A program made the translations under genes and the position numbers. From Buchnera aphidicola (Cinara curtihirsuta) (GTDB lineage: Bacteria > Pseudomonadota > Gammaproteobacteria > Enterobacterales > Enterobacteriaceae): a stretch of 64,000 bases of DNA. Under the pieces are notes generated by a model. That model did no database searches. It saw only the letters and a program-made list of their open reading frames with translations, and was not told the origin of the DNA. The stretch is from the NCBI RefSeq assembly GCF_900698895.1, contig NZ_LR217700.1, positions 124,001 to 188,000 on the forward strand. Reading direction: 5' to 3'. Position 1 is the stretch's first letter, and each line of letters opens with the position of its first letter. Below are positions 40,049 to 49,919 of this stretch, piece after piece.

Positions 40049-41299
40049 TTATTTTGTTAACCAATCTTTCATTTGGTTAAGTAAATATTTTAAAAAACCA
40101 TGTTTTTTTTTATTTGTTGAATAACATTGTTGATGTTTTTTTCCGTAATATAATAAACCAACAATTGTTGAATATTCAGGTTTAGAAAGATATTTTGGTA
40201 TTTTATATATATTACAAGGTTTTTTGATTTTTATATTAACATTAAATATTTTTTTTGCACATTGTGATAAAGATTTAATTTTTGAAGAACCGCCAGTTAA
40301 TACTATATTAGATAGTATTTGATTATTAATGTTTTTAATATTATTTTTTGAATATAATTTTAATATTTCATTTTTTACTAGATTAAATAATTCAATACAT
40401 CTAGGTTCAATAACTTCAACTAGTGAATGATAATAGCAATTAATTATTTTTTCTCCTTTTTTATTAAAAATTTCTAAATTTTTACATGTGATTGAAATGT
40501 CTTCTATGGCATGGCCATATTTTTTTTTTATAAATTCTGCATCAGAATAGGATAAAGAAAAAGCATAAGCAATATCACGTGTAATAGTATTACCTGCGTA
40601 AGGAATAACAAAATTATGATATAATGATCCTTTTATATAAATACAAACATTCATATTTTCACCACCTATATCTATTAAACAAACATTAGTATTTTTTTCT
40701 TCTTCAGTTAAAACTGAAAAACTAGATGCTAGTCCTGTAAATATAGTTTTTTTTACATAAATTCCACATTTTTTAATAGCTTTTATAATATTTTTTTTGA
40801 TACTTCTGTTGCATGTAATTAAATGTATATTTGCTTGTATTCGTATACCTGATAATCCAATTGGATTTTTTATTCCTGATTGTTTATCTATAGAAAATTC
40901 TTGTGGAATAATGTGTAAAATATTGTGATCATTGTTTATTTTAACAGATTTAGCTATTTCTATAACAGCATCTATATCTTTTTTTGTCACTTCTTTTTTT
41001 TTAATTGGTATAATTCCGATTTCGTTTTGACAATGAATTTCTTCATGTGATATAGTTAAATATGCAGAATAAATTTTATATTTAGCCATGGCTTCTGCTT
41101 CATGAATGGATTTATTAATACATTCTATTAATAATTCTAAATTATTAATTTTTCCTTTTTCTATTCCTAAAGCATTACATTCACCAAAACCAATTATATC
41201 TATTATACCATCTTGTAGAATTTCCCCTATTGAAACAATTATTTTTGTTGTTCCTATTTCTAATCCGACAATCATATTTTTTTTTGTTAAAAGGTTCAT
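40049..41299 (-). CDS. ftsA: Cell division protein FtsA
   Basis: Actin-like ATPase that ties FtsZ filaments to the inner membrane. 416 residues (420 in E. coli). Phosphate-binding regions MIVGLEIGTTKIIVSIGE (N-terminus), VCLIDIGGENMNVCIYIKG (about 205-223) and IVLTGGSSKIKSLSQC (about 335-350) are visible. The 1C domain is the usual insertion near 85-160. The end, GFLKYLLNQMKDWLTK, fits the amphipathic membrane-targeting helix. Transcribed with ftsZ 57 bases downstream. ftsQ, ddlB and murC, normally upstream, are absent. Confidence 0.95.
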   Translation of the reverse strand: MNLLTKKNMIVGLEIGTTKIIVSIGEILQDGIIDIIGFGECNALGIEKGKINNLELLIECINKSIHEAEAMAKYKIYSAYLTISHEEIHCQNEIGIIPIKKKEVTKKDIDAVIEIAKSVKINNDHNILHIIPQEFSIDKQSGIKNPIGLSGIRIQANIHLITCNRSIKKNIIKAIKKCGIYVKKTIFTGLASSFSVLTEEEKNTNVCLIDIGGENMNVCIYIKGSLYHNFVIPYAGNTITRDIAYAFSLSYSDAEFIKKKYGHAIEDISITCKNLEIFNKKGEKIINCYYHSLVEVIEPRCIELFNLVKNEILKLYSKNNIKNINNQILSNIVLTGGSSKIKSLSQCAKKIFNVNIKIKKPCNIYKIPKYLSKPEYSTIVGLLYYGKKHQQCYSTNKKKHGFLKYLLNQMKDWLTK

Positions 41300-41958
41300 T
41301 TTATTTAATTACACTAGAGTTGTATAATAATACTTTTTTATTTTGATTTATTTATATAAATTTATATAAATTTATATAGTATTATATATTAATTTTTTTT
41401 TGAAATATTATAAAAAAATATAGACGTTATTTATTTTATTAGGTATATATTTTTATCTTTAAGTAGACATTATAATATTATTTATAGTTAAAATAAAATA
41501 TATAATAGTATTGATTTATATAATTTTTTTATTTTTTAATTTTTAAATAAGAGATTAGAAAATTTAATATTATTAATAATATTTTATAATTGATTTTTAG
41601 AATATAAGAAAATATAAAAATTTATTTTTATTTAAATATATTAAATAGAGTGATTATTACTTTTTGATTGAGTGGTATATTTTATATATGATTTTATGTA
41701 TTTTTTTATTTTTATATTTATATAATAATGTTTATTTTTTTAAAAGTATTTAAAAATTAAATTAATTATATTTGATAATAATATTTTTTATTAATTTTTT
41801 ATAATTTAATAATATAAATTTTTTCAAATAAAAATATATTTTCATTAATTTATTAAATAGATTAATTTTTAATTTATTTAATTAATTGTTTGAATTTTTT
41901 ATAAGTATATAATATAAAAATTATTATTTAATTTTTAAAAAATTCTTTATTTTTATAT
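41300..41958. other. ftsA-murE gap, scar of the lost dcw cluster
   Basis: 659 bases of AT-rich sequence, the longest gap in the window. In enterobacteria the space between murE and ftsA holds murF, mraY, murD, ftsW, murG, murC, ddlB and ftsQ. None is recognisable here and no frame over about 60 codons exists. A tandem decamer lies at 41351-41378. A promoter for ftsA-ftsZ should be present. Confidence 0.5.
41351..41378. repeat. Tandem repeat of TTTATATAAA, 2.8 copies
   Basis: The decamer TTTATATAAA occurs at 41351-41360 and 41361-41370, and its first eight bases again at 41371-41378. It lies about 50 bases upstream of the ftsA start. Each unit is itself a palindrome. Probably a replication-slippage product; a role in ftsA expression is only possible. 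Confidence 0.6.
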
Positions 41959-43425
41959 TTAAAAATTTTTTTTTAAAATAATGTTTATATATTTAATAAT
42001 TTTTTTTACTTTTTTTTCTTTTTCTGATATTAAAATTATATCATATTTATTAGTTTGAGAAAAAATAAATTGTATAGCTTTTTCTATATTGTAAAAAATA
42101 AAAAATTTATTTTTTTTATAACTACCTCTTATTATATCTTTTATAATTAAATTTTTTTTTTTATACTGTGTATGGTTATTTATAAATATTACAAAATCAG
42201 AAAATTGTTCTACAATATTTCCTAGAATTTTTCTTTCACTAATATCTCTTATTTCTTCATATCCTAAAATACACCAAATTTTTTCATAATTATAATTTTT
42301 TAATGAATTTAATGTACGATATAATATTTGTGGTGAGTGAATATTATTTATAATAAATAATGGACTATTGTTTTTTTGAATTTTTTCCATTTTTCTATTT
42401 ATAGGATTTAAGAATTGACTACTTTTTATTAAAATATTTAAAGAATAGTTTGCTGAAAGTAGATTTGCTAAAGATAAAAGTATATTATTAACATTAAAAT
42501 CACTTAATAGTGAACTTTTTAAATTTCCTGATCCCCATGTTGAATTAAATAAAATTTTTGTATATGATGTATTATATATAATTTTTGTTGCATTAATCCA
42601 ATATTTTGTATTGAAGATATTATCCGTTTTTAGTGTAGTAATAGAAATGATTTTTTTATTTTTAAGATTTTTTATCCAAAAATGCGTTATATTTTCATCT
42701 CCATTTAAAATAATTGTTTTTATTTTTTTTCTATTTAAAAAAGAAAATTTTATTTTTTCTTTTTGAAACATATTTTTTTGACCATCTAAATTATTATAAT
42801 TTAAAGTTGTACATATTACTGATTCAAATTGTAAATCAGATATTTGCTTTTTAATTAAAAGATTAGAAGATAACTCTATAATAGAAGTATTTATTTTTTT
42901 TTTTACTAAATAATATAATTTTTTTTGAATTGAATTATTTAAATCTATATTATATATATTATACTTTGATTTATATATTTTTTTTTCTAAATTCTTAATT
43001 ACACCAATTTTTTTATTAATTAACTGTTCCCACTGTGCAATTAAATTAGTTACAGTAGTTTTCCCGTATGTTCCAATAACCCCGATGAGTTTTAATTTTT
43101 TTTGTGGATAATTAAAAAATCTTTCATATATTTTATGAATATATTGATTTAATTTTTTAAAGTAAATAATTAGTGTATGGAATTGTGTTGATATACATAA
43201 TCCGTGTTTATTTTTTTTAGTTTCATATAAAATTACATTTGCTTTTTGTTTAATTGCTTTTATGATATATTTTTTTTTTGATTTTTTTTTTTCTTGTAAT
43301 ATTATAAATAAATCACCGATTTTTATTTTTGAGATATAAAATCTAATATTACAAATTTTTTTATGTGGAACATTATTAACCCAAGGATTTAATAATTCTT
43401 GAATGTTATCTATTTTTTTTATCAT
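41959..43425 (-). CDS. murE: MurE-like protein with eroded active site
   Basis: Full-length (488 residues; E. coli MurE 495) homologue of UDP-MurNAc-tripeptide synthetase, which adds meso-diaminopimelate to peptidoglycan precursor. Identity rests on the N-terminus (QELLNPWVNNVPH ... IGDLFIILQ), the P-loop KLIGVIGTYGKTTVTNLIAQW and STWGSGNLKSSLLSDFNVNN. Many key motifs are altered: GTNGKTT is GTYGKTT, DHLDYHG is NNLDGQK, the ATP region GCGGDRD is GYEEIRD, the DAP-binding DDNPR is NNHTQ, and GKGHE is SEKEK. The carbamylated-lysine region keeps a Lys (KEKIKF). Frame is intact. Either decaying or changed in function; no other mur gene is nearby. Confidence 0.82.
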   Translation of the reverse strand: MIKKIDNIQELLNPWVNNVPHKKICNIRFYISKIKIGDLFIILQEKKKSKKKYIIKAIKQKANVILYETKKNKHGLCISTQFHTLIIYFKKLNQYIHKIYERFFNYPQKKLKLIGVIGTYGKTTVTNLIAQWEQLINKKIGVIKNLEKKIYKSKYNIYNIDLNNSIQKKLYYLVKKKINTSIIELSSNLLIKKQISDLQFESVICTTLNYNNLDGQKNMFQKEKIKFSFLNRKKIKTIILNGDENITHFWIKNLKNKKIISITTLKTDNIFNTKYWINATKIIYNTSYTKILFNSTWGSGNLKSSLLSDFNVNNILLSLANLLSANYSLNILIKSSQFLNPINRKMEKIQKNNSPLFIINNIHSPQILYRTLNSLKNYNYEKIWCILGYEEIRDISERKILGNIVEQFSDFVIFINNHTQYKKKNLIIKDIIRGSYKKNKFFIFYNIEKAIQFIFSQTNKYDIILISEKEKKVKKIIKYINIILKKNF

Positions 43426-43639
43426 AGTAAAATATTCTTTAATAGTTTTATATAGTATTATATATAATTTTTATTATAAAATTTTTATGTATTTAATAAT
43501 AAATTTTATATTTAGTAAAATATATTATTAATTTTTTATTAAATTGTTAATTTATATATAAATTTATACTTTTTTTTTATTTATAAAATTTTTAAAAAAA
43601 TAATTTTTATTTTTTTAAAAAATTTTAATCTGTTTTATA

Positions 43640-44566
43640 TTATAAAATTTCTGCAATCCTTAGAATTGCACTACGTGATCTAGGATTTTTTTTTATTTCT
43701 ATTTTACTAGGTTTGATTTTTTTTATGATTTTTATTTTCTTTTTATTATTATATTTTTTGATTTGTTTCTCGGTTATTGGTAATCCTTTTGGAATATTTT
43801 TTATGTTGCTATTTTTTTTGAAAAAATCTTTAATAATTCTACCTTCTATTGAGTGAAAACTAATAATAACTAATCTAGATTTTTTTTTTAGTATTTTTAA
43901 TGACATATCTAATATTTTTTTTAATTCATCTATTTCTTGATTGATATAAATACGTATAGCTTGAAAAGTACGAGTGGCAGGATGTTTAAATTTATTTTTT
44001 CTTGGTATAGATTTTTTAATAATTTCTACCAAATCTAGGGTTCTCATAATAACTTTTTTTTTGTTTCTTTCTACAATAGAAAAAGAAATTTTCTTTGCAT
44101 ATTTTTCTTCTCCAAAATTTTGTAAAACATATTCAATTTCTTTTTGATTTGCTTTTTTCAACCATTTCCATGCAGGTATACCAATTTTATCGTTCATTCG
44201 CATATCTAATGGTCCATCTTTCATAAATGAAAAACCTCTTTTAGCTGTATTTATTTGTACAGAAGAAACTCCTAAATCTAACAAAATACCATTAATACAT
44301 TTTTTATGATTATTTTTATTTAAATATTTTTTTATATCAGAAAAATTTCCATAATTGATAGAAAATCTTTTATCTACTATTTTTTTCCCCTTTTTTATTG
44401 CATAAGGATCTCTATCAATAGCATATAGTTTACCTAAATTACCTAAATTTTTTAATATTTCTAGAGAATGTCCACCACATCCAAATGTTCCATCAATATA
44501 TGTTCCGTTTTTTTTTATTTTTAAAGAATTAATTGCTTCTTTTAGTAATACTGGTATATGAATCAT
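43640..44566 (-). CDS. rsmH: 16S rRNA (cytosine-1402-N4) methyltransferase
   Basis: Methylates N4 of C1402 in the 16S rRNA decoding centre (formerly MraW). 308 residues (313 in E. coli). Motifs: HIPVLLKEAINSL at the start, SAM-binding YIDGTFGCGGHSLEIL (about 23-38), ILLDLGVSSVQIN (about 98-110), RGFSFMKDGPLDMRM (about 115-129), and VIISFHSIEGRIIKDFF; the end NPRSRSAILRIAE is typical. It is first gene of the former dcw cluster; the next surviving genes downstream are murE, ftsA and ftsZ. Confidence 0.97.
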   Translation of the reverse strand: MIHIPVLLKEAINSLKIKKNGTYIDGTFGCGGHSLEILKNLGNLGKLYAIDRDPYAIKKGKKIVDKRFSINYGNFSDIKKYLNKNNHKKCINGILLDLGVSSVQINTAKRGFSFMKDGPLDMRMNDKIGIPAWKWLKKANQKEIEYVLQNFGEEKYAKKISFSIVERNKKKVIMRTLDLVEIIKKSIPRKNKFKHPATRTFQAIRIYINQEIDELKKILDMSLKILKKKSRLVIISFHSIEGRIIKDFFKKNSNIKNIPKGLPITEKQIKKYNNKKKIKIIKKIKPSKIEIKKNPRSRSAILRIAEIL

Positions 44567-44726
44567 AATTTATTTGATTTCTAAACCCGTGATTATACAT
44601 TCTCTATAGCATTATTTTTTAAAAAATAAAAATATTTTTTTAAATATTAAATAGAAAATGTATAAATAGTTATAGTAAATTTTCTTATAATAAAATATTT
44701 TAATTAATTAAATATATTTGTGTTTA

Positions 44727-45209
44727 TTATTTATTACAATTTATATTAATTACCCCAGATCGAGAAGATTCTATAATAATAAATGATTTTTTTGAGATAT
44801 TTATAAATGAATCAATAATATGATTAGTTCCTGTAATTTGAATGATATATTTTTCTGAAAAACAATCAATAATATTACCTTGATAAATTTCTATTAATTG
44901 ATTCATTTTATGAAGATTGTCAAAATCTTTTATTTGGATTTTTATTAATAAAATTTCTCTTTCTATATAATTTTTATTGGTTATTTCTATAACATTATAG
45001 ACATCAATTAATTTTTGTAATTGTTTTTCAATTTGTTCAATAGTTTTTTTATTTCCCAATGTTTGAATAGTTAATTTTGATATTTTTTTATCTTCAGTAG
45101 GTGCTACAGTTAAACTATCGATATTGTAACCTCTTTGTGAAAATAGTCCTATTACTCTAGATAATGCTCCTGATTCATTTTCTAATAAAATTGATAAAAT
45201 TCGACGCAT
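44727..45209 (-). CDS. ilvH: Acetolactate synthase III, small regulatory subunit
   Basis: Regulatory subunit of acetohydroxyacid synthase III. 160 residues (163 in E. coli). N-terminal ACT domain starts [19 protein letters not shown]; the positions known in E. coli to carry valine feedback (Gly14, Ser17, Asn29) are Gly, Ser and Asn here, so valine sensitivity may be kept. The C-terminal domain is present but diverged and ends early ([12 protein letters not shown]). Starts eight bases after ilvI; its AGGAT site overlaps the ilvI stop. Confidence 0.96.
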   Translation of the reverse strand: MRRILSILLENESGALSRVIGLFSQRGYNIDSLTVAPTEDKKISKLTIQTLGNKKTIEQIEKQLQKLIDVYNVIEITNKNYIEREILLIKIQIKDFDNLHKMNQLIEIYQGNIIDCFSEKYIIQITGTNHIIDSFINISKKSFIIIESSRSGVININCNK

Positions 45210-45217
45210 AATTAAAT

Positions 45218-46945
45218 TTATCCTATTTTTTCTAATATCATTTCATTCATCCCGCCATTTTTTATTTGCATAGGGTAAATATGTTCATTTGGATCAATGT
45301 GTACATCTACAAATACTAAAGAACCCGATTGAACTTTTTTTATAGCAATTTTTAATTTTTTTTTTATTTCATTTGGTTTTTTAATTGTTAAACCTGTATG
45401 TCCATATGATTTAGTTAATGCTATAAAATTAGGTAATGATTTCATGTATGAATGAGAATGTCTTCCAGAATAGATAATATCTTGCCATTGTTTAACCATT
45501 CCTAAAGATTTATTATTTAAATTTATTATCAATATTGCAAGATTATATTGTTTTGCAGTAGATAATTCCTGTATATTCATTTGTATGCTACCATCTCCAG
45601 TTATACAGATTACTAATTCTTTAGGATAAGCAATTTTAACTCCTAAAGCAGCTGGTAGTCCAAATCCCATAGTTCCTAACCCTCCTGAATTAATCCAATG
45701 ACGAGGTTTATTAAACATATAATGTAATGCAGTAAACATTTGATGTTGTCCTACATCTGATGTTATATAAGCATTTCCTTTTGTTAATTTATATAATATT
45801 TTAATTAAAATTTGAGGTTTGATCATTTTTTCTTTTTCATTATAATGATTTTTTTTTATTTTTCTCCATTTATCAATTTTTTTCCACCATTTATGTAAGT
45901 ATGATTTAGATCGATTTAATATTTTATTTTTGTTAATTATTTTTAACATTTTTTTTAGTATCTTTTTTGCATCTCCAATAATTGGAATATCTGCTATAAT
46001 TGTTTTTGAAATAGAAGTAGGGTCAATATCAATATGTATTATTTTAGCATAAGGACAGTATTTTTTTACATTATTAGTTGTTCTATCATCAAATCTTACC
46101 CCAATTGCTAATATTGTGTCAGAATAATGCATTGCCATGTTAGCTTCATAGGTTCCATGCATTCCTAGCATAGATAAATTTTGTGAATGGTTACCAGGGA
46201 AGGATCCTAATGACATAAGGGACATAGTAACGGGTATATTAAGAATAGTTGCTAGAGTAAATAATTCAGTATGACTATTTGAATTAATAACTCCTCCTCC
46301 AGCATAAATTATTGGTTTTTTAGATTTTATTAAAATATTTAATGCATTTTCAATATATTTAAAATTATTTTTTTTTTCAGGTGTATAAGATTTAATATAA
46401 ATATTATTAGGCCAAATATATTTTTTTTTTGTTTCTTGGTTTAAAATATTTTTTGGTAAATCAATTACTATAGGTCCAGGTCTTCCACTTGATGCTAATA
46501 AATATGATTTTTTAAAAATTAAAGGAATATCTTCAGTTTTTTTAACTAAAAAACTATGTTTAACAATTGGTCTAGAAATACCTATCATATCGCATTCTTG
46601 AAATGCATCAAATCCAATTAATTCAGAAGATACTTGTCCTGAAATGATAATTAATGGTATTGAATCCATATAAGCTGTTGCAATTCCCGTAATTGCATTT
46701 GTTGCTCCCGGACCAGAAGTTACTAATACTACTCCAATTTTTCCAGTACATCTTGCATATCCATCCGCCATATGGGTAGCGCCTTGCTCATGTCTTACTA
46801 ATATATGTTTTATTTTTTTTTTACCTACAGTAAATATAGCATCATATATGTCTAATACTGCCCCTCCAGGATAACCGAATATTATATTAATTTTTAAATC
46901 TATTAATGATTGTATAACCATTTCAGCGCCTGATAATAATTTCAT
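45218..46945 (-). CDS. ilvI: Acetolactate synthase III, large catalytic subunit
   Basis: ThDP- and FAD-dependent enzyme for the first shared step of valine, leucine and isoleucine synthesis. 575 residues (574 in E. coli). Seen: the ThDP glutamate region [14 protein letters not shown] (about 49-62), [20 protein letters not shown], the FAD-binding middle domain ([11 protein letters not shown]), and the C-terminal ThDP/Mg motif [15 protein letters not shown] ... [21 protein letters not shown] precedes the ATG. Operon with ilvH. The ilvI-dapD arrangement follows Buchnera gene order. Confidence 0.97.
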   Translation of the reverse strand: MKLLSGAEMVIQSLIDLKINIIFGYPGGAVLDIYDAIFTVGKKKIKHILVRHEQGATHMADGYARCTGKIGVVLVTSGPGATNAITGIATAYMDSIPLIIISGQVSSELIGFDAFQECDMIGISRPIVKHSFLVKKTEDIPLIFKKSYLLASSGRPGPIVIDLPKNILNQETKKKYIWPNNIYIKSYTPEKKNNFKYIENALNILIKSKKPIIYAGGGVINSNSHTELFTLATILNIPVTMSLMSLGSFPGNHSQNLSMLGMHGTYEANMAMHYSDTILAIGVRFDDRTTNNVKKYCPYAKIIHIDIDPTSISKTIIADIPIIGDAKKILKKMLKIINKNKILNRSKSYLHKWWKKIDKWRKIKKNHYNEKEKMIKPQILIKILYKLTKGNAYITSDVGQHQMFTALHYMFNKPRHWINSGGLGTMGFGLPAALGVKIAYPKELVICITGDGSIQMNIQELSTAKQYNLAILIINLNNKSLGMVKQWQDIIYSGRHSHSYMKSLPNFIALTKSYGHTGLTIKKPNEIKKKLKIAIKKVQSGSLVFVDVHIDPNEHIYPMQIKNGGMNEMILEKIG

Positions 46946-47078
46946 TTTTTAATAATCCTTATATAAAATTAGTTTTTATTTAAAAAATAAAATTTATAAT
47001 GGTATTGAATAAGATACTAAATTAAAAATTAATTTTTAAATATAAAAATTATACTACAATTATATTTTTTAAAATAAC

Positions 47079-47098
47079 ATCCACTTAATTTAGTGGAT
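47079..47098 (-). terminator. Rho-independent terminator after dapD
   Basis: 7-bp stem ATCCACT (47079-47085) and AGTGGAT (47092-47098), 42 bases past the dapD stop on the minus strand. On that strand the stem is followed by GTTATTTT. It has three G/C pairs, more than its surroundings. Confidence 0.6.
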
Positions 47099-47139
47099 AT
47101 TATTTATTGATAATTTTCTTATATAATATATAATTTATA

Positions 47140-47961
47140 TTATATATTACGTAGTAAGGTATTTATTTCTGTTTTTTCTAATGTTTTTTTATCAACTTTT
47201 TTAACAATTATAGCGCAATATAAATGTATATTGTTTTTATTAGATGGAAGTGTTCCCGGAACAACAACTGACCCGGAAGGAACTCGTCCATAAAATATTT
47301 CTCCTGTTTCTCGATCATAAATTTTAGTACTCTGACCAATATAAACTCCCATAGAAATTACTGAATTTTTTTCTATAATTACTCCTTCAACAATTTCGGA
47401 GCGAGCTCCAATAAAACAGTTATTTTCTATAATTGTTGGATTGTTTTGTAGGGGCTCTAAAACACCTCCTATTCCAACACCTCCTGATAAGTGTACATTA
47501 GAACCAATTTGTGCGCATGATCCAACTGTTGCCCAGGTATCAATCATAGTATTTTTTCCGATGTATGCTCCTATGTTGATAAAACTAGGCATTACTATTA
47601 CATTTTTGTCAATAAATGATCCAAATCTAATTACTGCATTTGGAACTATTCGTACAGAATCTTTAATGAATTTTAATTTATTATAGTTTTTGTACTTTAA
47701 TGGTATTTTATCATAAAAAACATTATTTGATGTTTCTATAATTTTATTATTATTAGAATATAAATATAATAGTACACATTTTTTTATCCATTGATGTGTA
47801 ATCCATTTATTATTAATTTTTTCTGCAATTCTAATTTTACCAGAGTTTAAGAGTGAAATTGTACTTCTAATATCTTTTTTTTCCTTTTTTTTAATTATAT
47901 ATTTTTTTTCTTTTATTTTTTTTTGGAAAATTTTTTCTATTTTATTTTTTATTTTTATCAT
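47140..47961 (-). CDS. dapD: Tetrahydrodipicolinate N-succinyltransferase
   Basis: Succinylates tetrahydrodipicolinate in the lysine/diaminopimelate pathway. 273 residues (274 in E. coli). The left-handed beta-helix with hexapeptide repeats is clear from about residue 105 to 220: [55 protein letters not shown] and [20 protein letters not shown]. The first 75 residues are very lysine- and isoleucine-rich. It lies 35 bases after map. With MurE eroded, DAP made here would go mainly to lysine. Confidence 0.97.
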   Translation of the reverse strand: MIKIKNKIEKIFQKKIKEKKYIIKKKEKKDIRSTISLLNSGKIRIAEKINNKWITHQWIKKCVLLYLYSNNNKIIETSNNVFYDKIPLKYKNYNKLKFIKDSVRIVPNAVIRFGSFIDKNVIVMPSFINIGAYIGKNTMIDTWATVGSCAQIGSNVHLSGGVGIGGVLEPLQNNPTIIENNCFIGARSEIVEGVIIEKNSVISMGVYIGQSTKIYDRETGEIFYGRVPSGSVVVPGTLPSNKNNIHLYCAIIVKKVDKKTLEKTEINTLLRNI

Positions 47962-47996
47962 ATTATTTAATAACCTATTATTTTTTATATATATTT

Positions 47997-48788
47997 TTAT
48001 ATGTTAATAAAAATTTTTGGTATTTTTTCTTTTTTTTGATGTGTTATTATTTCACATCCATTTTTAGTTACTAAAATAGTATGTTCATATTGTGCAGAAA
48101 AACCTCCGTCCTGTGTTTTTATTGTCCAACCATCATTCATACATTTTACATATGATGATTTTGTATTTACCATAGGTTCTATAGTAAAAGTCATTCCTTT
48201 CTTCATTTTTATATTATTTTTTTTATTATAAAAATGTAAAATATGTGGAAATTCATGAAATTTTTTTCCTATTCCGTGTCCGCAATATTCTTTTACAACT
48301 GAAAATTTATTTTTTTCTATATATTTTTGAATAATTTTTCCAATATTATTTATTTTGTTGTTTGGTTTTATACATTTTAATGATAAATATAGACTTTTTC
48401 TTGTTTTTTTACATAATATTTTATTTTTTTTATCTACTTTCCCTACAAAAAACATTTTTGATGCATCAGTATAGTAATCATTTTTAATAACTGATACATC
48501 TATATTAACTATATCGCCGTTTTTTAAGAATAATTTTCTATTAGGAATTCCATGACAAACTACATCATTTATTGATATACATATAGATTTAGGAAAATTA
48601 TTATATCCTAAACATGCAGGTATAGCTTTTTTTTTAAGAGTTATGTAATTATGACAAATTTGATTTATATCTTCTGTTGAAATATCAGGTATTATATATG
48701 GTTTAATCATTTCTAAAACATTAGCTGTTATTTTTCCTGATATTCTCATTTGTTTAATATCAAATTCATTTTTTATTTTTTTTTTCAT
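47997..48788 (-). CDS. map: Methionine aminopeptidase
   Basis: Removes the N-terminal methionine from new proteins. 263 residues (264 in E. coli). The five metal ligands of the pita-bread fold can be located: Asp in [20 protein letters not shown] (two Asp), His in [16 protein letters not shown], Glu in MTFTIEPMV and Glu in [17 protein letters not shown] holds the substrate-site His. Divergent from rpsB across a 354-base gap and cotranscribed with dapD. The E. coli neighbour glnD is absent. Confidence 0.97.
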   Translation of the reverse strand: MKKKIKNEFDIKQMRISGKITANVLEMIKPYIIPDISTEDINQICHNYITLKKKAIPACLGYNNFPKSICISINDVVCHGIPNRKLFLKNGDIVNIDVSVIKNDYYTDASKMFFVGKVDKKNKILCKKTRKSLYLSLKCIKPNNKINNIGKIIQKYIEKNKFSVVKEYCGHGIGKKFHEFPHILHFYNKKNNIKMKKGMTFTIEPMVNTKSSYVKCMNDGWTIKTQDGGFSAQYEHTILVTKNGCEIITHQKKEKIPKIFINI

Positions 48789-49142
48789 AAGTATATATTT
48801 TTTTTGTTTTATTTATAAATTATTTTATAGTATAAATTTTATATATTTTATATTGAATAATATTTCAATAAAAAATTTTATTTTTAAAAATGTAAAAAAA
48901 CGATTTAATGAATATTAATATATTATGATATAATATATAGATATTAAAAATAATATATAATTAAATAATTTTTTATTTTTTTAGTAAAAAATATTTTTTT
49001 ATAAAATAAATTTTTTATTTATATTAATTGTTTTATATATAAAAAATATTTTTTTATTATTAATAAAATTTTATTTTATTATGAATGATATTTTTATATT
49101 AACATATTTTTTTTTTATTTAAAAAATTATAGGAGTGTAATT
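48789..49142. other. map-rpsB divergent intergenic region
   Basis: 354 AT-rich bases that must carry the promoters of map and of rpsB-tsf. A small inverted repeat TATTAT-GAT-ATAATA lies near 48921-48935. The AGGAG ribosome site of rpsB at 49131-49135 is the best one in the window. No S2-binding leader structure was recognisable. Confidence 0.45.
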
Positions 49143-49868
49143 ATGAATATTAATTTAATGAAAAATATGATTAAAGCTGGCGTTCATTTTGGACATCAAA
49201 CACGATATTGGAATCCAAAAATGAAACCTTTCATTTTTGGTGTAAAAAATAAAGTACATATTATTAATTTAGAAAAAACATTACCATTATTTAAATTAGC
49301 AATTGTAGCTTTAGAGAAAATTATTCATAATAATGGAAAAATTTTATTTGTAGGTACCAAACCTGCAGCTAGTTTAGCTATAAAATCAATTGCATTATCA
49401 TGTCATCAATTTTATGTAAATCATCGTTGGTTAGGTGGAATGTTAACCAACTGGAAAACAGTTAGACAGTCTATTAGTAAATTAAAGGATTTAGAAAGAC
49501 AATCAACTGACGGTACTTTTGATAAGTTAACAAAAAAAGAGGTTTTATTACGTATTAGATTATTAAATAAATTAGAAAATAGTTTAGGTGGAATTAAAAA
49601 TATGGGTGGTTTACCAGATGCAATTTTTGTCATTGACACTACTTATGAACATATAGCAATTCAAGAAGCTAATCATTTAGGAATACCTATATTTGCTATT
49701 GTTGATACCAATTCTAGTCCTGAAGGTGTAAATTATATTATACCTGGAAATGATGATGCTATTCGATCGATTAATTTATATTTAAGTATATTGTCTGATG
49801 CTTTATCAAAATGTTATCGTGAAAAAAAAGAATCTAATATTTTAAAAAAAAGATTACAAGAACAATAA
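49143..49868 (+). CDS. rpsB: 30S ribosomal protein S2
   Basis: Small-subunit ribosomal protein S2. 241 residues (E. coli 241), colinear: [77 protein letters not shown], and [34 protein letters not shown] seven bases before the ATG. It heads the translation-linked cluster rpsB-tsf-pyrH-frr, in the standard proteobacterial order; in E. coli S2 represses this operon. Confidence 0.98.
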   Translation: MNINLMKNMIKAGVHFGHQTRYWNPKMKPFIFGVKNKVHIINLEKTLPLFKLAIVALEKIIHNNGKILFVGTKPAASLAIKSIALSCHQFYVNHRWLGGMLTNWKTVRQSISKLKDLERQSTDGTFDKLTKKEVLLRIRLLNKLENSLGGIKNMGGLPDAIFVIDTTYEHIAIQEANHLGIPIFAIVDTNSSPEGVNYIIPGNDDAIRSINLYLSILSDALSKCYREKKESNILKKRLQEQ

Positions 49869-49919
49869 TTAAATTATTTTATATACAATTATAATAATAT
49901 TAACTGTTGGTAATATACA

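Noticed and set aside
41300-41958. Pseudogene of murC or ftsQ
   Set aside because: I could not recognise any residual motif in the gap, so a named pseudogene is not supportable.
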